Shown: piece after piece, positions 48,402 through 57,808 of the stretch
How the letters are laid out: every line of letters begins with the position of its first letter
Numbering within the stretch: position 1 is the first letter of the stretch
Assembly: GCF_033115175.1 (NCBI RefSeq)
Contig: NC_084837.1
Span: 28,970,266 to 29,034,265, forward strand
DNA: 64,000 nucleotides
Direction: 5' to 3'
From: Lepus europaeus
Lineage: Eukaryota > Chordata > Mammalia > Lagomorpha > Leporidae
Notes under the pieces: model-generated
The model's input: the letters and a program-made list of their open reading frames with translations, nothing else
What the model was told of the DNA's origin: nothing
Database searches by the model: none
Made by a program: the position numbers and the translations under genes

Positions 48402-49480
48402 TGTTAGGTAGGAAGTTAGATATGAGCTTATGTGCACGTAACAGGCCTAAAGAGAAGAATTCTATGTCCAGCATCTGCATCTCAAGCCATCCCGATAATG
48501 TTTCAGGAGCAGCCCAGTACTTGTATCCTACCCTGCCCCCTTCTACCTGATAACCTGCCAGGTGGAGGTCCCCGCCCCATCTGCCGGCAGTCTTCCACAA
48601 TCTCCCAGATGCAGCCCAGTATCTGCATTTCAAACACCCTGCTCCAGATCCCAATTCTCCAGGGGGTCCTGCTCACCTTTCTCTAAACTCAGGACGGTGC
48701 CAGCTAGGCTTCCTCCTGTCTGATACCTTCAAGGGAAAACTCAGGTAGGAGATTCTTAATATTTACATCCATAAAATCTTTTGTCTCAGGAGGAGATGTG
48801 TGAAGACAAAGACCCATCTCCTTAAAAACCCCCAGCCTCACCCAGACTGCACGCTCAGCCCTCTGCCTCTATGCTGAGTCATCCGCCTCCTGGCCAGGTG
48901 TAATATCTCCACTCAACCATGTAACCTTGCTCCTTCCCCCCGTTCCAGCGACTGCACTCTCTCTCAGGTCCTGTCTGGAGAGGTGCCCATCTGTTCTTAT
49001 GGATGTCCCTACCCTAATAAACTTTGCTACTTTTTACTTTCTTTTTTTGTTTGTTTGTTTGTTTGTTTTTTGACAGGCAGAATGGACAGTGAGAGAGACA
49101 GAGAGAAAGGTCTTCCTTTGCCATTGGTTCACTCTCCAATGGCTGCCGCGGCCGGCACCCTGTGACTGGCACACTGCGCTGATCTGAAGCCAGGAGCCAG
49201 GTGCTTATTCTGGTCTCCCTTGCGGGTGCAGGGCCCAAGCACTTGAGCCATCCTCCACTGCACTCCGGGGCCACAGCAGAGAGCTGGCCTGAAAGAGGAG
49301 CAACCGGGACAGAATCCGGTGCCCCGACCGGGACTAGAACCTGGTGTGCCGGCGCCACAGGCAGAGGATTAGCCTATTGAGCCGTGGCGTCGGCCTGTTA
49401 CTTTTTACTTTCCACTACTCTGTCTCATGCCTGAATTCTTTCTTGCACGAAGACAAGAACCCTGCCATTCTCCGGTAACA
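48402..49480 (+). mobile_element. Solo LTR, ERV family 2, with TSD, inside family-1 LTR
   Basis: Opens TGTTAGGTAGGAAGTTAGAT and closes TCTCCGGTAACA. A perfect 4-bp duplication GTAT flanks it (48398-48401 and 49481-49484). TACCCTAATAAACTTTGC holds its AATAAA signal. It is itself split by a CSINE at 49042-49396. Confidence 0.94.
49042..49396 (-). repeat. CSINE, younger subtype, antisense, with perfect TSD
   Basis: A T-run with (GTTT)n, GACAGGCAGAATGGACAGTG to the head complement ending GGCGTCGGCC. A perfect 14-bp duplication TACTTTTTACTTTC (49028-49041 and 49399-49412) shows insertion into the family-2 LTR. Confidence 0.97.
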
Positions 49481-49748
49481 GTATGGCACCCCAAATTCCG
49501 GTAGCATATGTGGCACCCCAGATAGCACTTCTGGGGAGCTTTAAGGGGCCACATCTGTATGTATGTCCTTGAATCTCAATTGGGTCTCACACCCTATTGC
49601 CTTCATAGCCCACCCCCACATTCTTTCCCAGGTTCCCAAGACCCCTGGGGTCGAGGTCTTGTAGTCACATGTTCCAACAATGTGCACACTGGCAGTTGGT
49701 CACCTACCTCTATGAATTTATTTTATCTGAATAAATTCGGTCTGGCTG

Positions 49749-50275
49749 TGTCAGGCAGGAAGTTGGAAATTGGCCTTTGTGTGTTTGAGAAGGGCCTGAG
49801 GGAAGGGGCCCCTGCAGAAGCCCAACATCTACACCTCAAACTCCTGCCCAGATTCTGATAACCTTCCAGGCCGTCCCACCCCTTCCTCCATGGGAAAAGC
49901 TCTGCCATTGAACAATAAAATCATTGCATCCTTCTCCAAGGCAGGCACCCTAGAGAAGCCCCTTGGCCAGCAAGACTCCCGTCTGATAACAAACTTGGGA
50001 AGGGATTTCCAAATGGACACTCAGCAAACCCTTTGTCCTGGAAGAAATGGGGAGGGGTAAAGAAAGACTCCCTTAAAACCAGGAACCTAACCAAAGACTG
50101 TGCACTCAGCACTCAGGTCTCTGCTGGCCTCCCGACAGGTGGGAAACGTAACCTTGTTTCCCCTCAGTCTGACTGACCGGGCACGCTCTGTCCCTTCCAT
50201 TCTGACAGATGTCCTACCCCCAATAAAACCTTGTTACTTTGCTCTCCTCTCTGCTCTGTACCTCTTTTCCTAACA
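49749..50275 (+). mobile_element. LTR, family 2-related subfamily, first of a tandem pair
   Basis: 527 bp opening TGTCAGGCAGGAAGTTGGAA and closing CCTAACA, with CCCAATAAAACC as its poly-A signal near 50220. It shares the 5' end and several blocks with family 2 (for example TTCTGATAACCTTCCAGG) but diverges in the middle. A single base separates it from the next LTR, and no 4-bp duplication is evident. Confidence 0.85.
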
Positions 50276-50276
50276 G

Positions 50277-50666
50277 TGTTAGGTAGGAAGTCAGAAATTA
50301 GCCTGTGTGTGTGAGAGAAAGGCCTGGAGACCAGCACCCACTGTGGAAAACCCAGAAGCCCAGCATCTTGTACTTCAAAGTCCTGCCTGGATCCTGATAA
50401 CCTCCCAGGTGGTCCCAGCCCTTCCCCCAAGGGAAGCTCCCAGGAGAATTCTCTCTCCTCAGGACCAGATGGGTTACCTGATGACATGGGGCATAAAACC
50501 TTCACAGATGCCCTGAGGGAATTCCCTCTACTCTGCCCTGAGCCAGCTAATTTTGGGAAGAATTTGCTAATTTTCACCCAACAAGCCCTTCTCTAGGACC
50601 CCCTTTCTTCATCTAGCAGGATAGGGGGAGGTGGGTAAACAGACTCCCTTAAAAATCAGAAGTCTG
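50277..50666 (+). mobile_element. LTR, same subfamily, second of the pair, truncated
   Basis: Opens TGTTAGGTAGGAAGTCAGAA and follows the first copy block by block (ATCCTGATAACCTCCCAGG, AGACTCCCTTAAAAATCAGA) until it stops where a CSINE begins. Confidence 0.85.
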
Positions 50667-50996
50667 GCCGGCGCCGTGGCTTAACAGGCTAATCCTCTGC
50701 CTTGTGGCGCCGGCACACCGGGTTCTAGTCCCGGTTGGGGCACTGGATTCTCTCCCGGTTGCCCCTCTTCCAGGCCAGCTCTCTGCTATGGCCCGGGAAG
50801 GCAGTGGAGGATGGCCCAAGTGCTTGGGCCCTGCACCTGCATGGGAGACCAGGAAAAAGCACCTAGCTCCTGCCTTTGGATCAGCGCGGTGCGCCAGCCG
50901 CAGCGGCCATTGGAGGGTGAACCAACAGCAAAAGACCTTTCTGTGTCTCTCTCACTGTCTACTCTGCCTGTCAAGAAAAAAAAAAAAAAAAAAAGA
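50667..50996 (+). repeat. CSINE, younger subtype
   Basis: GGCCGGCGCCGTGGCTTAAC, GGCTAATCCTCTGCC, CACCGGGTTCTAGTCCCGGT, GTGCTTGGGCCCTGCACCTG, and a TGCCTGTCAAG plus A-run tail. The 3' part of the LTR is missing after it, so no TSD is seen. Confidence 0.96.
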
Positions 50997-51014
50997 AAGA
51001 AAAACGTAATTCAG

Positions 51015-51415
51015 ATCATGACCTGCTCCTGTTTAAAGTACTATAGCAATAACTTTTTCTCCATACTGGGGTGAAAGAAAAAGTTCTAACAACGGACCAC
51101 AAGATCCTGTATCACTTGCCTCTGTGACTTCTGATTTCTGCCATATTTCCCTGCCACTTCCCTAGGATCACATTGGCCACCCAATAGGTGTTGGCCACCT
51201 CCCCCCAACACACCCCCATGCACAGATTGACAGATTCCTCTACCTCGAAGGCCCCTTCCACAAGATTGCTCTCTTCAAGTCTTTGTCATAGGTTTGCTCA
51301 AGTACTCCCTTTGCTTTAAAATTTACATCCACCCTTCTACTGATAATTACAAACACATACCCTCTTAGAGTCCTAGTGCCTATGGCCCTGTTTTACTTTC
51401 CCACACAGTATATGT
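51015..51415 (+). repeat. L2 fragment
   Basis: GGACCACAAGATCCTGTATC, ACTTGCCTCTGTGACTTCTG and CAAGTACTCCCTTTGCTTTA follow the L2 3' region, in which a tract about catalogue blocks GATCTGGCCCC and TCAGGTCTCAGCTCAAATGT normally occurs. Diverged. Confidence 0.5.
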
Positions 51416-51760
51416 CAAGCTCTGTTAAAGGAAACAGCACACCAGACAACGTTAAATGGGCAAGAAAAAGACTTTGTCCAAGGCTGCTGATATAGGGGAC
51501 AGAGATCAAGAGACAGTCCAAATTCAGTTTCACCAAAACAAAGGACTGGAGAATTTCTAAGATCTGAGGTGGGAAGAATCAAGCTGTCGAAGTGTTATGT
51601 TGCTCGCTGATCTTAAGGAACACTTCCACGAGAGGAAGTATTTTTATAATTTGGACCAACCTAAGTCAGAGGCTAGGAGATGGGGCATTGTTTTTCTTGA
51701 CAATCACATTTCAAAATGTAGAAGATGACATCTCAAAGACAGTCATGCATTGTAAAACTG
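51416..51760. repeat. Ancient LTR-like DNA, left of solo LTR
   Basis: CAAGAAAAAGACTTTGTCCA, CACCAAAACAAAGGACTGGA and ATTTCTAAGATCTGAGGTG suggest an old antisense LTR, but the family is not certain. It resumes at 52421. Confidence 0.4.
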
Positions 51761-51764
51761 GTAA

Positions 51765-52416
51765 TGAAATCGGACAAGACCCCCTAAAATTTACCCTGAA
51801 ATGTGGCCCCTTAAATTAAGTTCCATAGAAATGCTATCTGGGGTGACACATGTGCTAATGGAATTTGGGGTGCCTTACGATTTCACCACAGGCTTATTAC
51901 TAAATCCCTGATATTGATAAGCCTGAGAGGGTTCTTGCCTAATACTTAGAGAAGAATTCTAAATACCGGCACAGATAAACGAGGCAGCATGGTACGTTTT
52001 AAGCTTTTATATAGCAAGAAAGATGCATAGGAGAGTGAGAGCTTTATTTAAGAGGGAAAAGTGAATGGGGATTCATACCGAGCACCAGGAACCAGCCACA
52101 TGGAAGAGCATCTAGGCCTGAAGGCCATGCAGCCTGGAGGTGCAGGGCTACAGCAAGCCCCCTCCTGGCAAGAGACCAGGGAAGAGAAGGCTGGACCACA
52201 CGGTATCCCACCTTCTAACCCACTTCCAAAGGGGAGTGGTTAATTAACCTGATTGGCTGGTGAGCACCCAGGTGTGGCCAGGTAGGGGAATGAGGCCACA
52301 CAGGAGAATGGCAAGGGCATCAGGTAGGGGCATGAGGCCACACAGGGGCATGGCAAAGACGTGGTCTTCCAGTTCACAAATCCAATCAACTTTAACCTGT
52401 ATGCCTGCCTACTTCA
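51765..52416 (-). mobile_element. Solo LTR, ERV family 1, antisense, with TSD
   Basis: 652 bp; plus-strand start TGAAATCGGACAAGACCCCC and end GCCTGCCTACTTCA are the two ends of the family-1 LTR in reverse. A perfect 4-bp duplication GTAA flanks it (51761-51764 and 52417-52420). Confidence 0.94.
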
Positions 52417-52420
52417 GTAA

Positions 52421-52670
52421 GAGGCTGTGAGAAGGAAAAAACTTAAAATTGCTGACTTTTCTGAAGTAATGTGGTAAGAAAAAGGAGAGGGGAAACCCCT
52501 GTGGCTAGGCCATTGGGATTCTCTAAGGACGTGGGAGAAATGGTGGTCAGAGCTCCGGAGAAAAGAGCCCAGGCTAACATAGTCAAGCTCCTTTGGGTTA
52601 CTGTTTTTTGTTTGGCCCCTTAGAATGTATGTTGCATAGGCCAGAGGTGTTTTGTCTGTTGTGTTCACTG
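52421..52670. other. Ancient repeat-like DNA, right of solo LTR
   Basis: Continuation of the DNA into which the solo LTR inserted. No gene. Confidence 0.35.
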
Positions 52671-53884
52671 TTTTATTTTTTTTAACTTTAATGAATATAA
52701 ATTTCCAATGTACAGTTTAAGGATTACAATGCCCCCCCCCCATAACTTCCCTCCCACCCGCAACCCTCCCCTTTCCCACTCCCTCTCCCATTCCATTCAC
52801 ATGAAGATTCATTTTCAATTATCTTAATATATACTAAATTGATCTTCTGTATATAAAGATTTCATCAGTTTACACCCACATAGAACATAAAGTGTAAAAT
52901 ACTGTTAGAGTACTAGTTATAGCATGAATTCACATTGGACAACACATTAAGGACAGAGATCCCACATGAGGAGTAAGTACACAGTGACTCCTGTTGTTGA
53001 CTTAACAAATGGACACTTGTTTATGGTGTCAGTAATCACCCTAGGCTCTTGTCATGAGTTGCCAAGGTTATGGAAGCCTTTTGAGTTCACTGACTCTGAT
53101 CTTATTTAGACAAGGTCATAGTCTAAGTGAAAGTTCTCTCCTCCCTTCAGAGAAAGGTACCTCCTCCTTTGATGACCTGTTCTTTCCACTGGGATCTCAC
53201 TCGCAGAGATCTTTCATTTAGGTCTTTTTTTTTTTTCCCAGGGTGTCTTGGCTTTCCATGCCTATAATACTCTCATGGGCTCTTCAGCTGGATCCACATG
53301 CCTTAAGGGCTGATTCTGAGGCCAGAGTGCTGTTTAGGACATCCACCATTCTATGAGTCTGCTGTGTATCTCGCTTCCCATGTTGGATCGTTCTCTCCCT
53401 TTTTTATTCTATCAGTATTATTCAGACACTAGTCTTGTTTGTGTGATCCCTTTGACTCTTAGACCTCTATCAGTGTGATCAATTGTGAACAGAAATTGAT
53501 CAAATGGACTAGTGAGATGGCATTGGTACATGCCACCTTGATGGGATTGAATTGGAATCCCCTGGTATATTTCTAACTCTATCATTTGGGGCAAGTCAGC
53601 TTGACCATGTCCCAAATTGTACATCTCTTCCCTCTCTTATTCCCACTCTTATATTTAACAGGGATCACTTTTCAGTTAAGTTTCAACACTTAAGAATAAC
53701 TGTATTGATTACAGAATTCAACGAAAAGTATTAAGTAGAACAAACAAAAAAAATACTAAGAGGAACAACGTATTAAGTTGTTCATCAACAGTCAGGGCAA
53801 GGGCTGATCAAGTCACCATTTCTCATGGTGTTCATTTCACTTTAACAGGTTTCCTTTTTGGTGCTCAGTTAGTTGTCACCCATT
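52671..53884 (-). mobile_element. Rabbit-type L1 3' end, antisense
   Basis: The plus strand starts with a T-rich tail complement, then AATGAATATAAATTTCCAAT, a C9 run, CTTCCCTCCCACCCGCAACC, ACTAAATTGATCTTCTGTAT and GTTGCCAAGGTTATGGAAGC, all reverse complements of the lagomorph L1 3' UTR. It reaches GTGCTCAGTTAGTTGTCACC, near the ORF2 end, where it is truncated. Confidence 0.88.
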
Positions 53885-53885
53885 A

Positions 53886-54303
53886 GGGTGACGCAGTCTG
53901 CTTGATGCTAGGAGTTTATATGGAGATGGGTCTTGCCTCCCCACCTCTGCTCCTCTTGGAACAAAGGGCTTTTTGGATGTAAATAGAAAAACTTAGTTTT
54001 CTCCCTGAAGTTATCAGACAGGGGGAAGTCTGGCTGGTGCCAGGCCCCGTTAGAGGAAGGGCAGGGAGGGCGTTTGAAGTGCAGATACTGGGCTGCCCCT
54101 GGAAGGTTATCAGGCAGAAGGGGCGGGAACCCCTACCTGGCAGGTTATTGGGTAGGAGGGGGCAGGGCAGGATGCAAACACCGGGCTGCCCCTGAAACTA
54201 TCGGGATGACTTTGAGATGCAGATGCATATGCTGGACATAGAGGTCTTCTCTTTAGGCCTTTGTCACACACACATAAGCTCATATCTGACTTCCTACCTA
54301 ACA
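53886..54303 (-). mobile_element. Truncated LTR, ERV family 2, antisense
   Basis: Plus strand CCCTGAAGTTATCAGACAGG, GGAAGGTTATCAGGCAGAAG, CTATCGGGATGACTTTGAGA and GACTTCCTACCTAACA are the 5' and middle parts of family 2 in reverse. The 3' part is lost at the junction with L1. Confidence 0.87.
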
Positions 54304-54379
54304 TGACTATATAGGAAGCACTCATGTTAACAATATTATATTTTAATATATGTTTTATTGGTGAGGTATTTGTAAGACA

Positions 54380-54620
54380 AATGATGTGTATGACTTAATT
54401 TCACATTTTTACATTAAAATAATTGTTCACATTTATGGTGTACAGTGTGACACTTCAATATATGCACACAACACATACTGACCAAGTCAGGGTAATCAAT
54501 ATCCCTCTTCTTTGATACTGCTTTATCATTGGAGCCTAGGAGTTCCATTGTCCTATTTGCTCATAGAATATATAATGGGTTGTTTTGAAATACAGCCAGC
54601 CCTTTATGCTGTGCAACAGT
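54380..54620 (-). mobile_element. Old L1 3' UTR fragment, antisense
   Basis: ATTTATGGTGTACAGTGTGA, CACTTCAATATATGCACACA and GTCAGGGTAATCAATATCC parallel the L1M fragment at 8720-9060. Confidence 0.6.
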
Positions 54621-56714
54621 GGAAATTATTTCTTTGGTATAACTCTGATTTCATCCTTGTTATCCAAACTGCCTTCTGAAACAATATTAAACATGAACAG
54701 ACCTTTTTGGTGAAAGCTTTTGGTGTTTAAAAAAAAAAAAAAAAAACAGAAAAATGAAGCTTCCTCCCCTGACCCCACCAGGGGTTAAGCAGTTTGTCCA
54801 CAGCCTCAGAACAAGTACAATTGGAAAGAAAAATGAGGATAAAAGGCTTCCACTCTGGTGCTGGGTTAGTTATTGCATGGAGCTCTCAGTAGGTTCTGGA
54901 GTACTGTACCTATGTGCATTAAGAAAACTTTTTAGTGGTGCACTAAGCCTGTGATTTTAAAGTAAATTGAAAATCTATTATTGCAAAAATAAAGGGAAAG
55001 TGAAAGGAAGGGGGATTGAGGGAGGGAGAGAAGTATGATTATCTTCTTAGAATTCTATGAAATGCATGAAATCGGTTCTCTTTTTAACAGAATTTTTAAA
55101 AGTTAAAAATTTCACATAAAGAAAGAAAGCTAACATAGTGCTAACTTTTCATTCATTCTATCTTCAATATTACTTTTAACAATTCTTTCTGGTACTCAAA
55201 GAAGGTCATACTTTGCTGAGAGAAATTATCAGTCATCAATATTATAATCAGGAAACCAGGCCACCTCCATTATTCAAATCCTCAGATGCTTATATTGAGA
55301 ATAGGCATATTCCAATTAGCAAATACTCAACCTTACAGATTCCTTTTTAATTGGTCTTAATTCTTAATTGATGAGCTATAAATTCTTAAAAGAGCTATTA
55401 AATGAGACCTACACTTATTTCTCTTTGCGGAAAGAGGGATTACAAGACAATTTGGTGTGCTATGAAATATTAATCAGTAAAGTAGTCGTTTTTGCTATTA
55501 AAAACAAAAAAGAAGCTAAGACTTGGATTCTGTAGGTTAGCTAGAGAAAAGAATTAAGTGCATTGTGAGATGCTTAATTTTAATTATCTTTCATTCTCAG
55601 AAACCCTCCAGAAGAAAATCTCCATGAGTCATGAAGAGAACAGCGTTAAAATCACCTCATTGGTGTAAGTGCAGCAGCTAATAAGACCTTCCCTGGTTGA
55701 TCTCTGTGCAAGCTGTAGGGTACCATATTATAAAATGAGAGACACAAGGAATATTTGAGTAATCTATAATATTTTCTATAAAAATTATTTTAGAAATGAT
55801 TTCTATTCTGTATTTTGAGAAACAAAATAATATCTAATAGCTGATAATTTATGGAAACAAATTAAATAAAACCATCAGAACTTAAATTTTTATTAGATAT
55901 ATAAATCTTCTGTTCTTTTATTAAGTCCTGCAAAGATTTGTTAAATTTTCCTGATTTGAGAAACACTACAGAATTGCAATAAAAATGATGGATGGATTTT
56001 AATGCAGTTTTTATAATGATCCAGTGGGTTAATAGTAGTGTTTTGATGGAGAATATAGATATTATAAAAATGTTTATTTTAAAATTATATTTGGAAAGTT
56101 ATAATAGGTTCTCTAATACATTCAATTGGTGTCTGCAATTGGACTATATTTTTCATCTCTTTCGTTCAGTGATCATTTTTAATTCAGATGAATTATAAGG
56201 GACAGGTTTATAAAAATCCAAGAATGCTCAAAGATGAAATAGCTTGAAAACATTGCATTCTTGCCTTCTAAGCATTAGAGGCACAGTAAATAAGAAAATA
56301 TTGCTATATTGACTGTAATTATAATTTTGAGGCTGTTTTTCACTCTATTGCTCTATCTGGACTCAGAGAAAAACATTTTCTCCATTTTGAATTCAATATT
56401 TGGTGTACCTTTCAGAAGACTCTCATTCCCTTCACCTGGTTGACACTGTAAACTGTGTGCATGTAAGTGCATGTATTTCTGAAAAACAGAATCATATTTG
56501 TAATTTAATTCCCGAAGCAATAAAGGACTACAATATACACTACAATGGGTATGTGTGCTTTTTGGGGGGTGGGTAGGGATTGGTCTCTCTCTGTTTTTCT
56601 TTGATTCCTAAATCATTCACGTTCAGAGTCCATTTAGAAGTATATACGCTCCTCCTCACTGGCTCACTGATTCAGTCACAGTATATAAACCAAAACTGTT
56701 TTCTTTTCTCTATC
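54621..56714. other. AT-rich intergenic DNA
   Basis: No gene is supported; an A-run lies at 54729-54746. A 64-bp exon-like segment with good splice signals is at 55601-55664. Confidence 0.4.
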
Positions 56715-57050
56715 TCCTTTCATTCACTCAACAAGTTAGTAGCCTACTACATGTCAAATCATCTTGTAGGTCTTGCAAAAGTTAAAAACAAAAAGCTGAA
56801 AAATCTCTTCTCCTCATAAGGCTTATAATTTATTGAGAGAAGACAGACACCAAATCCTAGACAAACAATAAACATTACATACCAAATATTGTAAGTCCAT
56901 TGACTTTCACGAATGAGGTTAAAGGACTTTAGAGAGGTGTTCTAGGAATGCCGCTCTCATTAGGTGACTTGGACAGAGGCTTCTAGAAAGTGAAGGTTTG
57001 AGCTTGGTGGAGCCTTAGGACAATCTGCTTAACTTATTCAAAGAAAGCAA
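56715..57050 (+). repeat. L2 fragment
   Basis: AGCCTACTACATGTCAAATC, CTCATAAGGCTTATAATTTA and GACAGACACCAAATCCTAGA follow the L2 3' end order (length-of-list, then ATGGAGCTTACA and GACAGACAATAAA). Diverged. Confidence 0.55.
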
Positions 57051-57333
57051 GGAGGTTGGTGAACAAGGTGACGCAACAGAAGACAAAGTGTCAGGTTAGG
57101 TTTAGTTTTACTGGATGTTATGAAGACATGTCCCCAGAGTGTTGTCGTGAAAGCGGCTGAGCAACCGCTGCCACGTGATCCAGGTTCCTTCTCAGTCCTT
57201 TGTGGAGAAGAAACCTCAGGAGTGCAAGTGTGGAGAAAGAGCTGAGATGCTACCTGAATTGTCCTGGTTAGAAGTGAAGGTGGTAATATATGGTTGAATT
57301 TTGGGTATATTTTGAATTTATTGATTATTAAAT

Positions 57334-57802
57334 TGTGGGGGCCTCCAATCGAAAAGGAAGCAAAGTTGCTAAGCCTTCGCTTGACAAGGCCACTAAGCCT
57401 TTGCTCGAGTTTGCGGCACTTCCACATCCCAGTGACTCAGCGTTTCCAACAATCCCAGATGGCCCCCGGGGGAGGTACCTAGCCTCAAAGGAGACTTCCA
57501 TATTCCTGAACAGTATGTGTCCTCGGCTGTGATAGGCCCTTGAGGCCCAGCTCGTGTCCTACCTTACCTTCCAGCTGGTTGGCTCAGTTCCCTTGTGCCC
57601 TGGACAGCCCCTTTTCTGTGTCTATAAAAGCTCGTCCCCTCCCAATAAAGCTGAGAACCCGGCTGCGCCCTGGGCATTGACTGATCTCCCGGCTCTGGTG
57701 TGGTTCCTTAGCTGCCGGCACTCATCATCCCGCTCGGCCCCTGAGCTCCCCAGGCTGGCCCTGAGGAGCTCTATCGGACCTGCTGCCCCGTGACGAGCAG
57801 CA
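57334..57802 (+). mobile_element. Solo LTR of a different ERV class, with 6-bp TSD
   Basis: 469 bp opening TGTGGGGGCCTCCAATCGAA and closing GTGACGAGCAGCA. A perfect 6-bp duplication TTAAAT flanks it (57328-57333 and 57803-57808). TATAAAAG is at 57623-57630 and AATAAA at 57644-57649, only about 20 bp apart, followed by a CpG-containing R/U5 region. Six-bp duplications are typical of class II (betaretrovirus-like) elements. Confidence 0.9.
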
Positions 57803-57808
57803 TTAAAT

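Larger units (their letters stand above)
47867..49558 (+). mobile_element. 3' LTR of the family-1 ERV, split by a family-2 solo LTR
   Basis: The LTR opens TGAAGTAGGCAGGCATACAG, matches 36485-37157, is interrupted at 48401, and resumes at 49485 with GGCACCCCAAATTCCGGTAG up to GGGGCCACAT near 49558. The final part of the LTR is missing, so no flanking duplication can be read. TATA-like TTAAAAG and two AATAAA signals precede the interruption. Confidence 0.9.
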
